Shown here one piece after another: positions 46,431 through 57,291 of a stretch of DNA of 64,000 nucleotides. Position 1 is the first letter of the stretch; each line of letters begins with the position of its first letter. The notes under the pieces were generated by a model. The model worked only from the letters and a program-made list of their open reading frames with translations. It searched no databases and had not been told where the DNA came from. The stretch covers positions 22,075,501-22,139,500 of the forward strand of contig NC_081808.1 of the NCBI RefSeq assembly GCF_030704535.1. Reading direction: 5' to 3'. The DNA comes from Vitis vinifera. Lineage: Eukaryota; Streptophyta; Magnoliopsida; Vitales; Vitaceae. The position numbers and the translations under genes were made by a program.

Positions 46431-49400
46431 ATGCTCCGAGCTCATTTATGCCTGCCTACAGTCTCCGGTGCTGGACTTGTCGCGCAGCAATTCGACGGCA
46501 GCCGTTTGGTCTCCAATTCGCTGGTTTCATTCTCCTCGCGGTTCTCATTCCAATTAGGTTTCAGAGGCAGACACAGTCGCGGATCCAAATCCGTCATCAT
46601 TTCTTGTAGAGCTTCTCGCGGAAGCTCCGGTGACAGATCGGCCAATGGCGAAGATCGCGATCAAGATTATCTCGAAGCCTTCGTTCTCATTTCAGGTTTC
46701 CATTCGTTTTTTTTTTCTTTCTTTTTTTTCTTATTACAGAAAGGATGAATTTATTTCCGAATTCTTTGGGATTTTCGCCTTTTTTTTTTCTTTGACGCGG
46801 TATAAATTGGAGTTATTAGAAAATCAAATGCGCGGGCGTTTGATGGTTTTTCTTAGTAAGAGAATGTGCTATTAGCATGAATTGATCCTAATTTTCCTAG
46901 AAACTGTTGAATATAAAGAAAATACAGCAAAAGAAGGTCTAGTTTATAGGTATATATAGAAATACTAGTTTGATCATGTGGTTTTGAATGCCCTATCCTG
47001 TAAATTTATCTCACTGCAATTTTGCTTATGGGGAAATGCAGTACGTAAAGCATCTGAATCAAGAGTTGAAAATTCTAAAATTGGCTGGAGAAAAGGAATT
47101 TATTGGCTGCAAATTTATTGTAGAACCTATACCTTTGGTGAGAGAAGGTTCCTGGTGGATACCTTGTTTGCGAAATGCAGCTAGGGAAAATCTTGGAACT
47201 GTAACTATGTCCTGTTTTCAACATTGGAAAAGGAAAATGGAACAACACTGAAATACATGTTTATTAATGCACTTTCAAAAACAGATTTAAAAAAGAATTT
47301 CCTGTGCCCTCTTTAGAAAACCTTAAAATTTTACCTTGTGTTTTACAAAAACGCACGCTCTACAACAATTGAAAAAACAAAAAAAAGCACTACCATGTTC
47401 ATTGTTTGCAGTTGCTAAGAATGCATCATGACAAGTTTTGAGTAGTTACTTCTTTTTGTGTGTGTGTGTGTTTTTTTTTAATCCATTCCAATGCCTCCCT
47501 AACTTCCACTATTTAAACTATTGAAGAAACTATCAGCCACCACCAGATGCGTAAACAAGGATTTCTGGAAGGGAATAAATGGCAATCTTGGGGCCAACTG
47601 CATCCTTTTTCTGCTCAAACAAAGGATTTAAGAGCTGATGTCAGTTCAATTGGACAAGGATTTCTTCGTCGTTTTCAGAGTCCCACAATTTTTCTTAAGC
47701 TTTCTTGTGATGGAGACTTCTTACTACCAATTATTGTAGGTATATTGATGAATTTCTTCAGTAATCAATGTGTTACTATCTTCAGTTATTCCATTGTCAT
47801 TTGATGGACAGTTTTGCAAAGAAGTAACTTTAGTTTTCTCCTATTGCAGGGGAGTTTTCTGTTGAAAAACTTATTGATACCTTACGGGAGGATGCAATTG
47901 TGGTAACCATTTGAATTAATTTTCATGGAACCTATTGTTTGTCTATTTTCATATCAATGATTGGATAAGATATTGCTGCAGGATTGCCCTAATCAGTTTC
48001 AGTTTGTGAGAGATCTTGTGGGGAAACTTGGCTACAAAGTACGGTGCTTATTTTTCATGTATTAATACATGCATATGCTTGTATTGTTAGTCATTTTCCT
48101 ACTATAGTGGCTATTTTTCATTGCATTTTTTAATAAAGATACTAGTTTTAGATTTTTATTAACATGATTTCTCATTTGCCTAGCCTCATTGCTTATATTG
48201 GATTTTCATAAGTTCTATGCAAGTGACTAAACAATTGTGTCTAGTAGTTGTTGGAGAAAGAGAGGGAGAAATCCAAAAAAGAGAAGGGATATAAAGGAAG
48301 TAATAGGATGGGTTCTCCTTTTTTAACTTTGCATCATTTACTTGAGTGAAAACACAGTAAGCTGGTACTACTCTTCCATATCTGGAGAAGAAACTTGCAA
48401 CTAGAAACATCTAACACCCCTTTGATGCCCCTTTGACTCTCTCACACAATAGCTGGTCTATCTATTTGGCTCTAATTTGACATGTGAAATTTACTAATTG
48501 TCTATCTTTCTACTTAAAGCATGTCCTGCAACTTTTTGTTGATGCATTTATTTAGAATCATAGGAGTATATATGAAGTGATTATATTGATTATTACTTCA
48601 TCTGACATGATTTTTCAGTAGTGTAATGCCTGTAACCTTTAACTACCATGTTACAAAATTTTACATCATATCATAGTTAATTATTACATTTCACTTTCTA
48701 AACATTATGGTACATTTATTGACTAAACTATTCCCGTTTCCCTGAATTCCTTTAACAAAATCATAATTTTAATTGCAGGTAAACATGGTGAAGATCACAG
48801 AAAGAATCGTTAATACTTACTTTGCCAGAATATATTTTAGTAAGGTAGGCATAAACTTGCGAAGCATATGCATTATGCATTGCTGAAAATACAACAGCTT
48901 CATGTAATTTCTTTTTATGTTCATCTTGAGGTTTTTATATCATGCAGCCAGGGGAGAATAATATTCAAAGTGTTGATGCACGTCCTTCAGATGCCATAAA
49001 TGTAGCAAAACTATGCAAGGTATTTACTTTCCACACCTTGGCAGCCAAACTGCTATTAATATTTGTTAACCCAAAAGAAAAGGCTATGCATTGTGAGCTT
49101 AGGTTTTAAATCATTCTGCAATTTTGAGTGTCTTTCACAGCTTATTATTCTTATTAGCACCCTGTTGCTCACCAAGGCTGTCTTGAACTTGCTAAATTGA
49201 AGTTCTGGTGTCCAATTCTGACTATGCTGTCATACACCTTGAAAGGAATTGTTTATTACTGACAGTAAAATAAAAAAGTATACAGATAACAAGCTAAAAA
49301 AAGATACAATTGACATACAAACTGGATTAGTCAAATAGTCAGGGAAGCCCTCTTTGTGTGCATGTGTGCGCCCCCCTATTGCTTATAATTCAAATAGTTT

Positions 49401-49966
49401 GGATTGAGTTGTGCAATTTATTGTGTCTGCAGGTGCCAATATATGTAAATAAACAGATTATCTTGACAGATGCCATTAGAATTGTTTATGGGATGGGAAG
49501 AGCTCGTGATACAAAATCTGTTTATGATGTTGTCTTAGACAGGTATTACTGTGCTTGCTCTAGAGGCCTTGTTTTCATGTCATGAGTTTTTATTGTACCG
49601 TGCCACTAAGCATGAGTGGTATCTTTTCCAGTGCTGCTGACGGTCCAGATTTACTTGCTGAGGAACTTGATCTGGTGAGGAATATGAGTTTAGCTATTAA
49701 GGAGGAAAGGTACAATGATGCAGGTATATTTTAGATAAAGCAATAACAGGCCTCTTATATGAACGCTGTTATAAATTATACTGTAGATTCTCCCTCTCTT
49801 TTTTTGTCTTCTAATATGCCCATCTCCATTTAATAAGTGATGGATAAAATAATGCTCATATATGGATGCTACTATAATATAGATTCATCTTGACTGATCA
49901 GTGGTTTCTGCAGCTTTGTGGAGAGACAAACTCATGAAGCTGCGGGAGTCAAGACATGAGCTATAG
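46431..49966 (+). CDS. BBD: Bifunctional nuclease (BBD type) with UVR motif, wound-responsive family, 326 aa
   Basis: Exons: 46431-46695, 47527-47739, 47850-47902, 47982-48038, 48779-48844, 48948-49019, 49433-49542, 49632-49723 and 49914-49966 (TAG 49964-49966). Phases fit and the sum is 327 codons with stop, the length I recall for Arabidopsis BBD1/2 (~325 aa). Start MLRAHLCLP gives a basic, Ser-rich N-terminus without acidic residues for about 40 positions, a possible plastid presequence; the frame is open back to ATG 46293. Motifs: DYLEAFVLISETISHH, the bifunctional-nuclease core (PTIFLKLSCDGDFLLPIIVG, later DARPSDAINVAKLCK and VPIYVNKQI), then a UVR motif at about 298-320 (LAIKEERYNDAALWRDKL). 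The family shows RNase and DNase activity and acts in wound, ABA and defence responses. Confidence 0.9.
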
Positions 49967-50826
49967 CTGATGGTGTGTACCCTTTGTATGCTTATCTATC
50001 GCCATTTAGAGCTTGATTCTCTTCTTTGAATAGCATTTTCATCAAGCTTGGGAAAAGGTTTATGGGGTTGGTTTCTGGTTTGGTGTTAGTGGCTGGATGC
50101 CATTTCATATTTGGTTGAACAGTGTCACCGATTTATCATTGATGACAGGATCGGTGTTCGTCGGGGAAGAAAGCATGGAGTCTTTTCATATACAGCATTT
50201 CTGTAGGACTATTTAAGTGAGAGGGGAACACACCATAGTATCCGATGCTTGAGAAATGACTGAGTACCCCCAGCAATTCGTGGGAAAGGGCTAATGACAG
50301 AAGAAACTTCCCAAATAATGATATGTACAGCTTTTTAACTTTCCACCAAATGTTGGCCCATGAATGTAAATGCAAAATAATGTATTCAATTATATCAACC
50401 TAATATCAATCAGAACAGATAAGTTCCCAATGCTTGTACCTAGCCCTTGGTAGGTTAGTATAGCAAGAAACAGATGCATCATCTCTCCTTGCTAATGTCA
50501 AACACCTCCCGTTGAATAGCAGTGGAAGAGTATTTCTATTGGTTGCACTCTTGCTTTGTCCACATTCTTCTTTATTTTTCAAACAAAATATCATGTTAAA
50601 AAGGGAATGCGTGCACTGGCTTCTGACTTTGAATTTTACTTTTCAGTTGGTAATTCTTTTGGTCCATTTTTTAGGAGGTCAGAGAAACTGGGCATTCTTA
50701 TTTCCCTAGTTTCGCTTGAATAAAGAATATTTTGCATCCAAATAAACTGAAGTAATTATAAAAATACAGTTGAGGGACAGGGAAAACCAACTTATTAGCA
50801 AGTTTAAAAAGAACTTAAACTTGCAG
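49967..50826. other. Convergent spacer between the nuclease and ammonium transporter genes
   Basis: 3' flanks of two convergent genes; short frames only, no gene supported. Confidence 0.5.
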
Positions 50827-52496
50827 TTAACAATGACGGCACATGGAAGGAATTGTGAGGCGACGATGTGGGTGTGTTGGCCTCCTCTCTCCGTCTCCCC
50901 ATAGGGCATACGCTTCCTCTCCATGCGCTGCATCATCACCTATCTCAAGGTCTCTTTCGTCCATTCTGAGATTAAGAAAGCGGCTTAAGAATATACAGAT
51001 CAAGCTTGTCACAACCACATTCCATGAAGCCACAAAAACAGCTCCTAGAATCTGGAAGCCCATTTGTTTTAGACTGTCCATTAATCTACCCTGAATTAGA
51101 CCATAAAATAAGCCTGGTCCATACGGTGTCTCCGTGTAGTATAGCTTCAAAAGGCTGGGTTTGGCCAATATTCCAGAGAGGAGTCCTCCCAAAGTGCCAG
51201 CCACTGCGTGTGTGTGGAAGGCACCCAAGGTGTCATCAACCTTCTGGAAGAAAGCTGATTTCCTGTGCAAAACCATCATGGTGTACCAGGGTATTGAACC
51301 AGACATTGCTCCCATCAACCCTGCTGCCCATGGTTCCACTATCCCTGCCCACGTGAAGATCAAGAGGAGAAGCCAAATGTTTGAATGAGAAACAAGAGTA
51401 GAATGTAGAGTTGGGCAAAGAGATAAACCAAGGACAAACCTGCAGCAGGAGTGATGCAGACGAGACCAGTGATCATCCCCTGCACAGCCCCAATGGCAGA
51501 GCTTTTCTTATAAACCAACATGTCCATTGACAGCCACACGAAGAGGCTGGTGGCTGTGCAGATATGGGTGTTGAGAATAGCTAGTGAAGTGATCTCATTC
51601 GCTGCAAATGGAGACCCGCCGTTGAAACCTGTCCAACCCACCCATAGGAACCCTGCTCCTCCCAACATGTGAATTATGTTGTTTGGTGGAAAGTGTTGCC
51701 TGTCATGTGAAAGCCTTGGTCCTACCTATTCTCACCCACGCCACCATAAAATCCCACAATCAATTCATCAATTCAATCATGCACACACTATAACATCGTC
51801 CATCCATTGTCTAACCACACACAAAAAATAAAATAAAATAAAATAAAATAAAATAAAAACCCAAAACCAAAACCTTAATATCATTTTTCTTACCCAATAA
51901 GCCGCTGTGAAACCAGCCACCCCGGACGAAAGATGAATGACATAACCACCCGAGAAATCTATGATACGGTTTTGAAGAAGCCCACTGCCCCAAATGTTAA
52001 AGGCTCCAATGGTGTAAGAAAAGGTGAGCCACAGAGGAACAAAGGACATCCAAGCATAGAAATTCATCCGCCCAAGCACCGACCCACCAAGCAATATGAC
52101 AGTGATGGCAGCAAATGCAAATTGATAGAACACGTAAGTGGCGGTCGGGATGTACCAATTTTTTGCCCTCTCCAGCAGATACTTCTGGCCCAATGCAAAG
52201 TTGGGCTTTCCCAGGATAGGACACATCCTTTCCCCGAAGGACATCTCATGGGCCCAGAGCACCCAACATATGAGCACCACCGCAAAGGCGTAAAGGGCCA
52301 TGAAGGAAGAATTCACTGCCCATTTCTTCTTCACCATGCTACCATACAAGATTACAAGCCCAGGAACGCTCTGTATGGCCACCAAAGCTGCTGCTGTCAG
52401 CTCCCATGCATTGTCCCCTTTGTTCATCCATTCCGGAGACCCCTCATCCGGCAGAAGTCCCGAAGGAAGAGGCCCCTCAAGTTGCGGCCAACTCAT
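50827..52496 (-). CDS. AMT2: AMT2-type ammonium transporter, intact copy, 468 aa
   Basis: Plasma-membrane ammonium transporter. Minus-strand exons: 52496-51894, 51725-51440 and 51344-50827 (stop 50829-50827), GT-AG and in phase. Motifs: [19 protein letters not shown] at the N-terminus, [64 protein letters not shown], and the conserved AMT2 cytosolic tail [20 protein letters not shown] with YALWGDGE. Many hydrophobic helices are visible, as expected for 11 spans. The second intron (51345-51439) is only 95 bases; splicing at its GCAG gives [11 protein letters not shown], aligning without gaps to AAG-VVQGWAAI of the family. The start MSWPQLEG is the one matching the family; the frame is open further upstream. 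A TATA-like CTATAAAG lies at 52674-52667. Confidence 0.92.
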
Positions 52497-52666
52497 AAAA
52501 GGAGGAGAGACAAAAACGGAGGAAGAAACGAAAAATAATTTTAGAGAATGGCGGTGGGCATTGCAATATAAAGTGACACAATTTTGGAGGTATTCATGAA
52601 GGGGAGAGCATTGGAGATATCGTTTGTTGATCTTAAATATATGCACAGGATCATAGCTGTTGCTTA

Positions 52667-52674
52667 CTTTATAG
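52667..52674 (-). promoter_or_regulatory. TATA-like box of the intact AMT gene
   Basis: CTATAAAG on the minus strand, about 170 bases before the ATG; the same motif is at 57291-57284 before the second copy. Confidence 0.4.
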
Positions 52675-54216
52675 ATTCATTTTGGGATTTCAGAAAGGGA
52701 GTTGCGTGGGACACAATCGCTTATTAGTGTTTTGTCCGGTTTCTAACGTCGGCTTTGCAAAATGGGTGGTGTGAGCTTGAGCAGGCGAGTAGGTTTGTTT
52801 GATGTATAGTCAACAGGTGCTTCTGGCAAATTTTAATATTAAAAGTGAATCGTCGGTGCCTGTATATTCAGAATCCGACATGGGTGGCCAATGCCGATGG
52901 GATTGTTGCAATAGCTGAAATACCGTGCCAGTGCATCGGTTTACTATACTTTCGAAGCCTGATACTTGTATAATTTTATTTTGGAACAATGCTCCTTTAA
53001 AATATTACAACTTTGAAGTAGTGCATCTATGAAATAATGTTGTTGTACTACTGCAGCACAACAACGTTATAAAATTATTGTTGGAGGCGGAGGTCCGACG
53101 GCCGGGGGCGTCGTGGGCCTGTGTTTTAGAGGCTGCTGAAGAAGTTGCTGTCACCGATTCTTACGACAATAAGAAAAGGGTATGCTAAGACAAACCCATT
53201 GTCTTGGCCATGGGAATGAGTCGAATGACACATCCCCTTAAAGGGGTACAGCATACCCATTGCCTTAGCCATGGAATGGCACACCCCCTTTGTTTGGTGC
53301 GCCATTAGCTCTTCCTTCCTAGTGGTTAAAGTTGTCTAAACACTTGTCCCAAATTCTTAGGATTTTTCATTAATTTGAGAAGGCTAAACGGATTTTTTAC
53401 TAAGACTTTTGCCACAAGGGATTTCTAGTTCTTCCTTGTCCAAAAAATTAAATATAATTAAAATTAGTTGGAAACTTATGTATTTTAAAATTATTTAATC
53501 TTTATATTGATGAATTAAAATAAATAAAATGAGTTCAAAATAGCAAGTAAAAATAATTTATCATCTTTAATTTTATTTTTTATTTTTTTTCAAGAAAAGT
53601 TTTCTTTCCTTTTACTTTTCCTTTTTATTTTCTTTTCTTTGCATTTTCCCTTAAATTTTCTAAAAATCAAACATAGCCTTTGTGGTTGTCATGAGTTTGT
53701 TAACTTAGATATCCATCAATGGAGGATTCCTAGAAAGTTATTGCTAGTTAAATTGGTATCTTTATTTTATTTTATTTTATTTTATTTTATTTATCCATCA
53801 TCCTTCCTGATTTCTAGAAGTAAATAAAACACTCAAAGTGAACCAAAATGAGAGGAGTTTAATTCCTCATTAATAATGACACTGAAGTCTTGTTACAAAA
53901 TCTTATTAATCAACTCAAACTTGACATTGTAATTCAGAATTCTTACTAAAAAATCCAACATAAAATTACATCTTATTGTGAGTTTGTTAATCTTTAGCAA
54001 TTGACTGAAGTGTCATTTGGATCTGCCTTTTGTTTTTTATTTTTTTAAAATAGAAAAAATAATTTTTATATAAAATATAAGAATTCTTCTTAACTTCTAA
54101 AAAAAAGTTAATAATTTTTAAAAATTATTTTAAATTTACGTTTTTTTATATAAGAGTTATTATATTTTATATAAAAATTGTTCCCATTTTTTATTTTTAA
54201 AAACAAAAAACATGAA

Positions 54217-54249
<33 letters not shown>

Positions 54250-55250
54250 TTTTATAATTAATTTTAATAATATATAAATTCATATTTGTAATATCATATT
54301 GACATTATACAAAAACATTAAACTTGAATTACTTAAGTGGAATATGAGTAACCAAAAACTCATTTTTAAATTTAATAAGAGTTTATATGCTTGTTTGATT
54401 AATTTTGTTCAAGCAATTTCATAACCTTTTTTTTTCTTTTTAATATTCAAAGAACCTTTCATGGTCACTCTTATGACATTTTATGAGGACTCAAGCCTTG
54501 GGAGCTCTCACAATAACTAATATTAGGTAATTCAACATATGATTAGTGAACCGAAAACTATGTCACTTTTCAATGTTCGCCCTTACCAATTGGGCTACTT
54601 GACAGATTCAAAGAACTTATAACTTACATAAGAGCTTGCCACGAAAGTCAAGAAAGAATTGTTTCGCATAGAAATTCTATTTTGATTTGACCATACATAA
54701 GGGTATTTAACTTAATTAAACAAAGGTTAAGTACCTAATGTGTTGTTTTCGGTTTCGTTGAAAAGACTAGCTTGTGGCCAGAAAATAAAGCCAGGCAAAT
54801 TGGTTGGATTTGCCACAAGAGAGAATCAAAAGCTGGTTTGGACTATTGACTATCGACCCAAGACCCAAAAAATAGGATCCTTGCATAAATCTGGATTTAT
54901 CACAAAATGATCGACCTTTGACCATTCATGCTCGGATGATGCTACAGTCCCAGATTTGATTATCGATTTTTCCTTAGATAAAATCCCTTACGGAAATATT
55001 TTCTTAATTATGTATGGAATTAAAAGATACGTTGCTGGAGAAACGAGTTCAAGTGCTTATTCAAACGAAGGTGCCATTTCTTCACGGCCAAGAATGAATA
55101 ATTGAACACGGGACAAGGACAAGAACAGAAGACATGAAATAATTTTCCCCACAATCTCTTTTTCTTTGTTCCGGAGAATGATCGAGTCATGTGCCCTGTA
55201 CATCCCTCCCCAATTACATTTACTTCCAGAAAACTGAAACAAAGAAGGGG

Positions 55251-55270
55251 AGAGAGAGAGAGAGAGAGAG
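55251..55270. repeat. (AG)10 microsatellite, unit 1
   Basis: Pure AG repeat; the counterpart in unit 2 is at 60069-60089. Confidence 0.85.
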
Positions 55271-55493
55271 AAGGAGATTAATACTTGCCATGTTTATGCC
55301 AACAGAGCAGCATCACCACACATCTCCTAGCAATATAAAATCTGGACCTCTTCTCCTTGGCCATTGCCATCAACCCAACACTCCTCTCCTTTGCAGCAGA
55401 CCCCATCGACCGGGAAACACATTGACCCATTTTCCACCCAGAGAAACCCAGAAGCAGAAGCTCCAAAACGAAACCCAGATGCGAGACTTAATT

Positions 55494-57113
55494 TTATGGT
55501 GTAATCCTTGAGTCTTTCTTCATATCATCCGCGTGCGTGCAATCGTCTCTTTGTGTTGTCATAAGCCATTTCTCATAACCATTAAGCAACCGTTTCTTTG
55601 TCATTCTGAGATTAAGAAAGCGGCTTAAGAATATACAGATCAAGCTTGTCACAACCACATTCCATGCAGCCACAAAAACAACTCCTAGAATCTGGAAGCC
55701 CATTTGTTTTAGACTGTCCATTAATCTACCCTGAATTAGACCATAAAATAAGCCTGGTCCATACGTTGTCTCCGTGTAGTATAGCTTCAAAAGGCTGGGT
55801 TTGGCTAATATTCCAGAGAGGAGTCCTCCCAAAGTGCCAGCCACTGCGTGTGTGTGGAAGGCACCCAAGGTGTCATCAACCTTCTGGAAGAAAGCTGATT
55901 TCCTGTGCAAAACCATCATGGTGTACCAGGGTATTGAACCAGACATTGCTCCCATCAACCCTGCTGCCCATGGTTCCACTATCCCTGCCCACGTGTAGAT
56001 CAAGAGGAGAAGCCAAATGTTTGAATGAGAAACAAGAGTAGAATGTAGAGTTGGGCAAAGAGATAAACTAAGGACAAACCTGCAGCAGGAGTGATGCAGA
56101 CGAGACCAGTGATCATCCCCTGCACAGCCCCAATGGCAGAGCTTTTCTTATAAACCAACATGTCCATTGACAGCCACACGAAGAGGCTGGTGGCTGTGCA
56201 GATATGGGTGTTGAGAATAGCTAGTGAAGTGATCTCATTCGCTGCAAATGGAGACCCGCCGTTGAAACCTGTCCAACCCACCCATAGGAAGCCTGCTCCT
56301 CCCAACATGTGAATTATGTTGTTTGGTGGAAAGTGTTGCCTGTCATGTGAAAGCCTTGGTCCTACCTATTCTCACCCACGCCACCATAAAATCCCACAAT
56401 CAATTCATCAATTCAATCATGCACACACTATAACATCGTCCACCCATTGTCTAACCACACACAAAAAAAAAAAAAAAAAAAAACCAAAACCTTAATATCA
56501 TTTTTCTTACCCAATAAGCCGCTGTGAAACCAGCCACCCCGGACGAAAGATGAATGACATAACCACCCGAGAAATCTATGATACGGTTTTGAAGAAGCCC
56601 ACTGCCCCAAATGTTAAAGGCTCCAATGGTGTAAGAAAAGGTGAGCCACAGAGGAACAAAGGACATCCAAGCATAGAAATTCATCCGCCCAAGCACCGAC
56701 CCACCAAGCAATATGACAGTGATGGCAGCAAATGCAAATTGATAGAACACGTAAGTGGCGGTCGGGATGTACCAAATTTTTGCCCTCTTCAGCAGATACT
56801 TCTGGCCCAATGCAAAGTTGGGCTTTCCCAGGATAGGACACATCTTTTCCCCGAAGGACATCTCATGGGCCCAAAGCACCCAACATATGAGCACCACCGC
56901 AAAGGCGTAAAGGGCCATGAAGGAAGAATTCACTGCCCATTTCTTCTTCACCATGCTACCATACAAGATTACAAGCCCAGGAACGCTCTGTATGGCCACC
57001 AAAGCTGCTGCTGTCAGCTCCCATGCATTGTCCCCTTTGTTCATCCATTCCGGAGACCCCTCATCCGGCCGAAGTCCCGAAGGAAGAGGCCCCTCAAGTT
57101 GCGGCCAACTCAT
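55494..57113 (-). CDS. AMT2-type ammonium transporter, second copy with replaced C-terminal tail, 459 aa
   Basis: Minus-strand exons: 57113-56511, 56365-56080 and 55984-55494 (stop 55496-55494). Exons 1 and 2 have the same lengths as in the intact copy, and I count about seven amino-acid changes over ~420 shared residues (for example Leu to Arg in SGLRPDEG, Pro to Thr in TETTYGP). All membrane spans are present. Directly after Leu-Arg-Met the sequence leaves the family: the conserved 44-residue tail is gone and 35 unrelated residues ([20 protein letters not shown] and on, ending SRITP) are read from DNA that lies about 3.2 kb upstream of the AMT promoter in the original arrangement. Promoter and introns are copied. 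AMT tails couple the subunits of the trimer, so activity or control is probably altered or lost (inference). Confidence 0.85.
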
Positions 57114-57283
57114 AAAAGGAGGAGAGACAAAAACAGAGGAAGAAACGAAAAAGAATTTTAGAGAATGGTGGTGGGCATTGCAATATAAAGTGACACAATT
57201 TTGGAGGTATTCATGAAGGGGAGAGCATTGGAGATATCGTTTGTTGATCTTAAATATATGCACAGGATCATAGCTGTTGCTTA

Positions 57284-57291
57284 CTTTATAG
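57284..57291 (-). promoter_or_regulatory. TATA-like box of the second AMT copy
   Basis: Same motif and relative position as 52667-52674. Confidence 0.4.

Larger units (their letters stand above)
52497..55493. other. Upstream region of the intact AMT gene (unit 1 flank)
   Basis: Promoter and 3 kb of upstream DNA, mostly AT-rich. It contains a (TTTTA)n run at 53760-53790, an (AT)n run at 54217-54244 and an (AG)10 run at 55251-55270. All of it has a close copy in 57114-60315. No gene seen. Confidence 0.6.
50962..55601. repeat. Tandem duplication unit 1 (AMT gene minus its tail, plus upstream flank)
   Basis: Begins with CATTCTGAG inside AMT exon 3 and ends at the join before 55602. Repeats 55602-60424 in direct orientation with very high identity. 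It is about 4.64 kb, roughly 0.2 kb shorter than unit 2, mainly because of a segment near 58100-58296 present only in unit 2. Confidence 0.9.

Noticed and set aside
46978-47251. Possible extra exon of the nuclease gene
   Set aside because: An acceptor-like GCAG and open frames occur, but joining exon 1 at 46695 directly to 47527 reproduces the family sequence; nothing is missing.
51345-51439. Reading LIFTWAG as part of AMT exon 3
   Set aside because: With canonical splicing at the GCAG before GGATAG, the protein aligns to the family without a gap. The seven residues are intron, and reading through exon 2 hits a stop.
51933-52538. 201-codon plus-strand frame, repeated at 56550-57161
   Set aside because: It is the antisense shadow of AMT exon 1 in both copies; no protein family fits.
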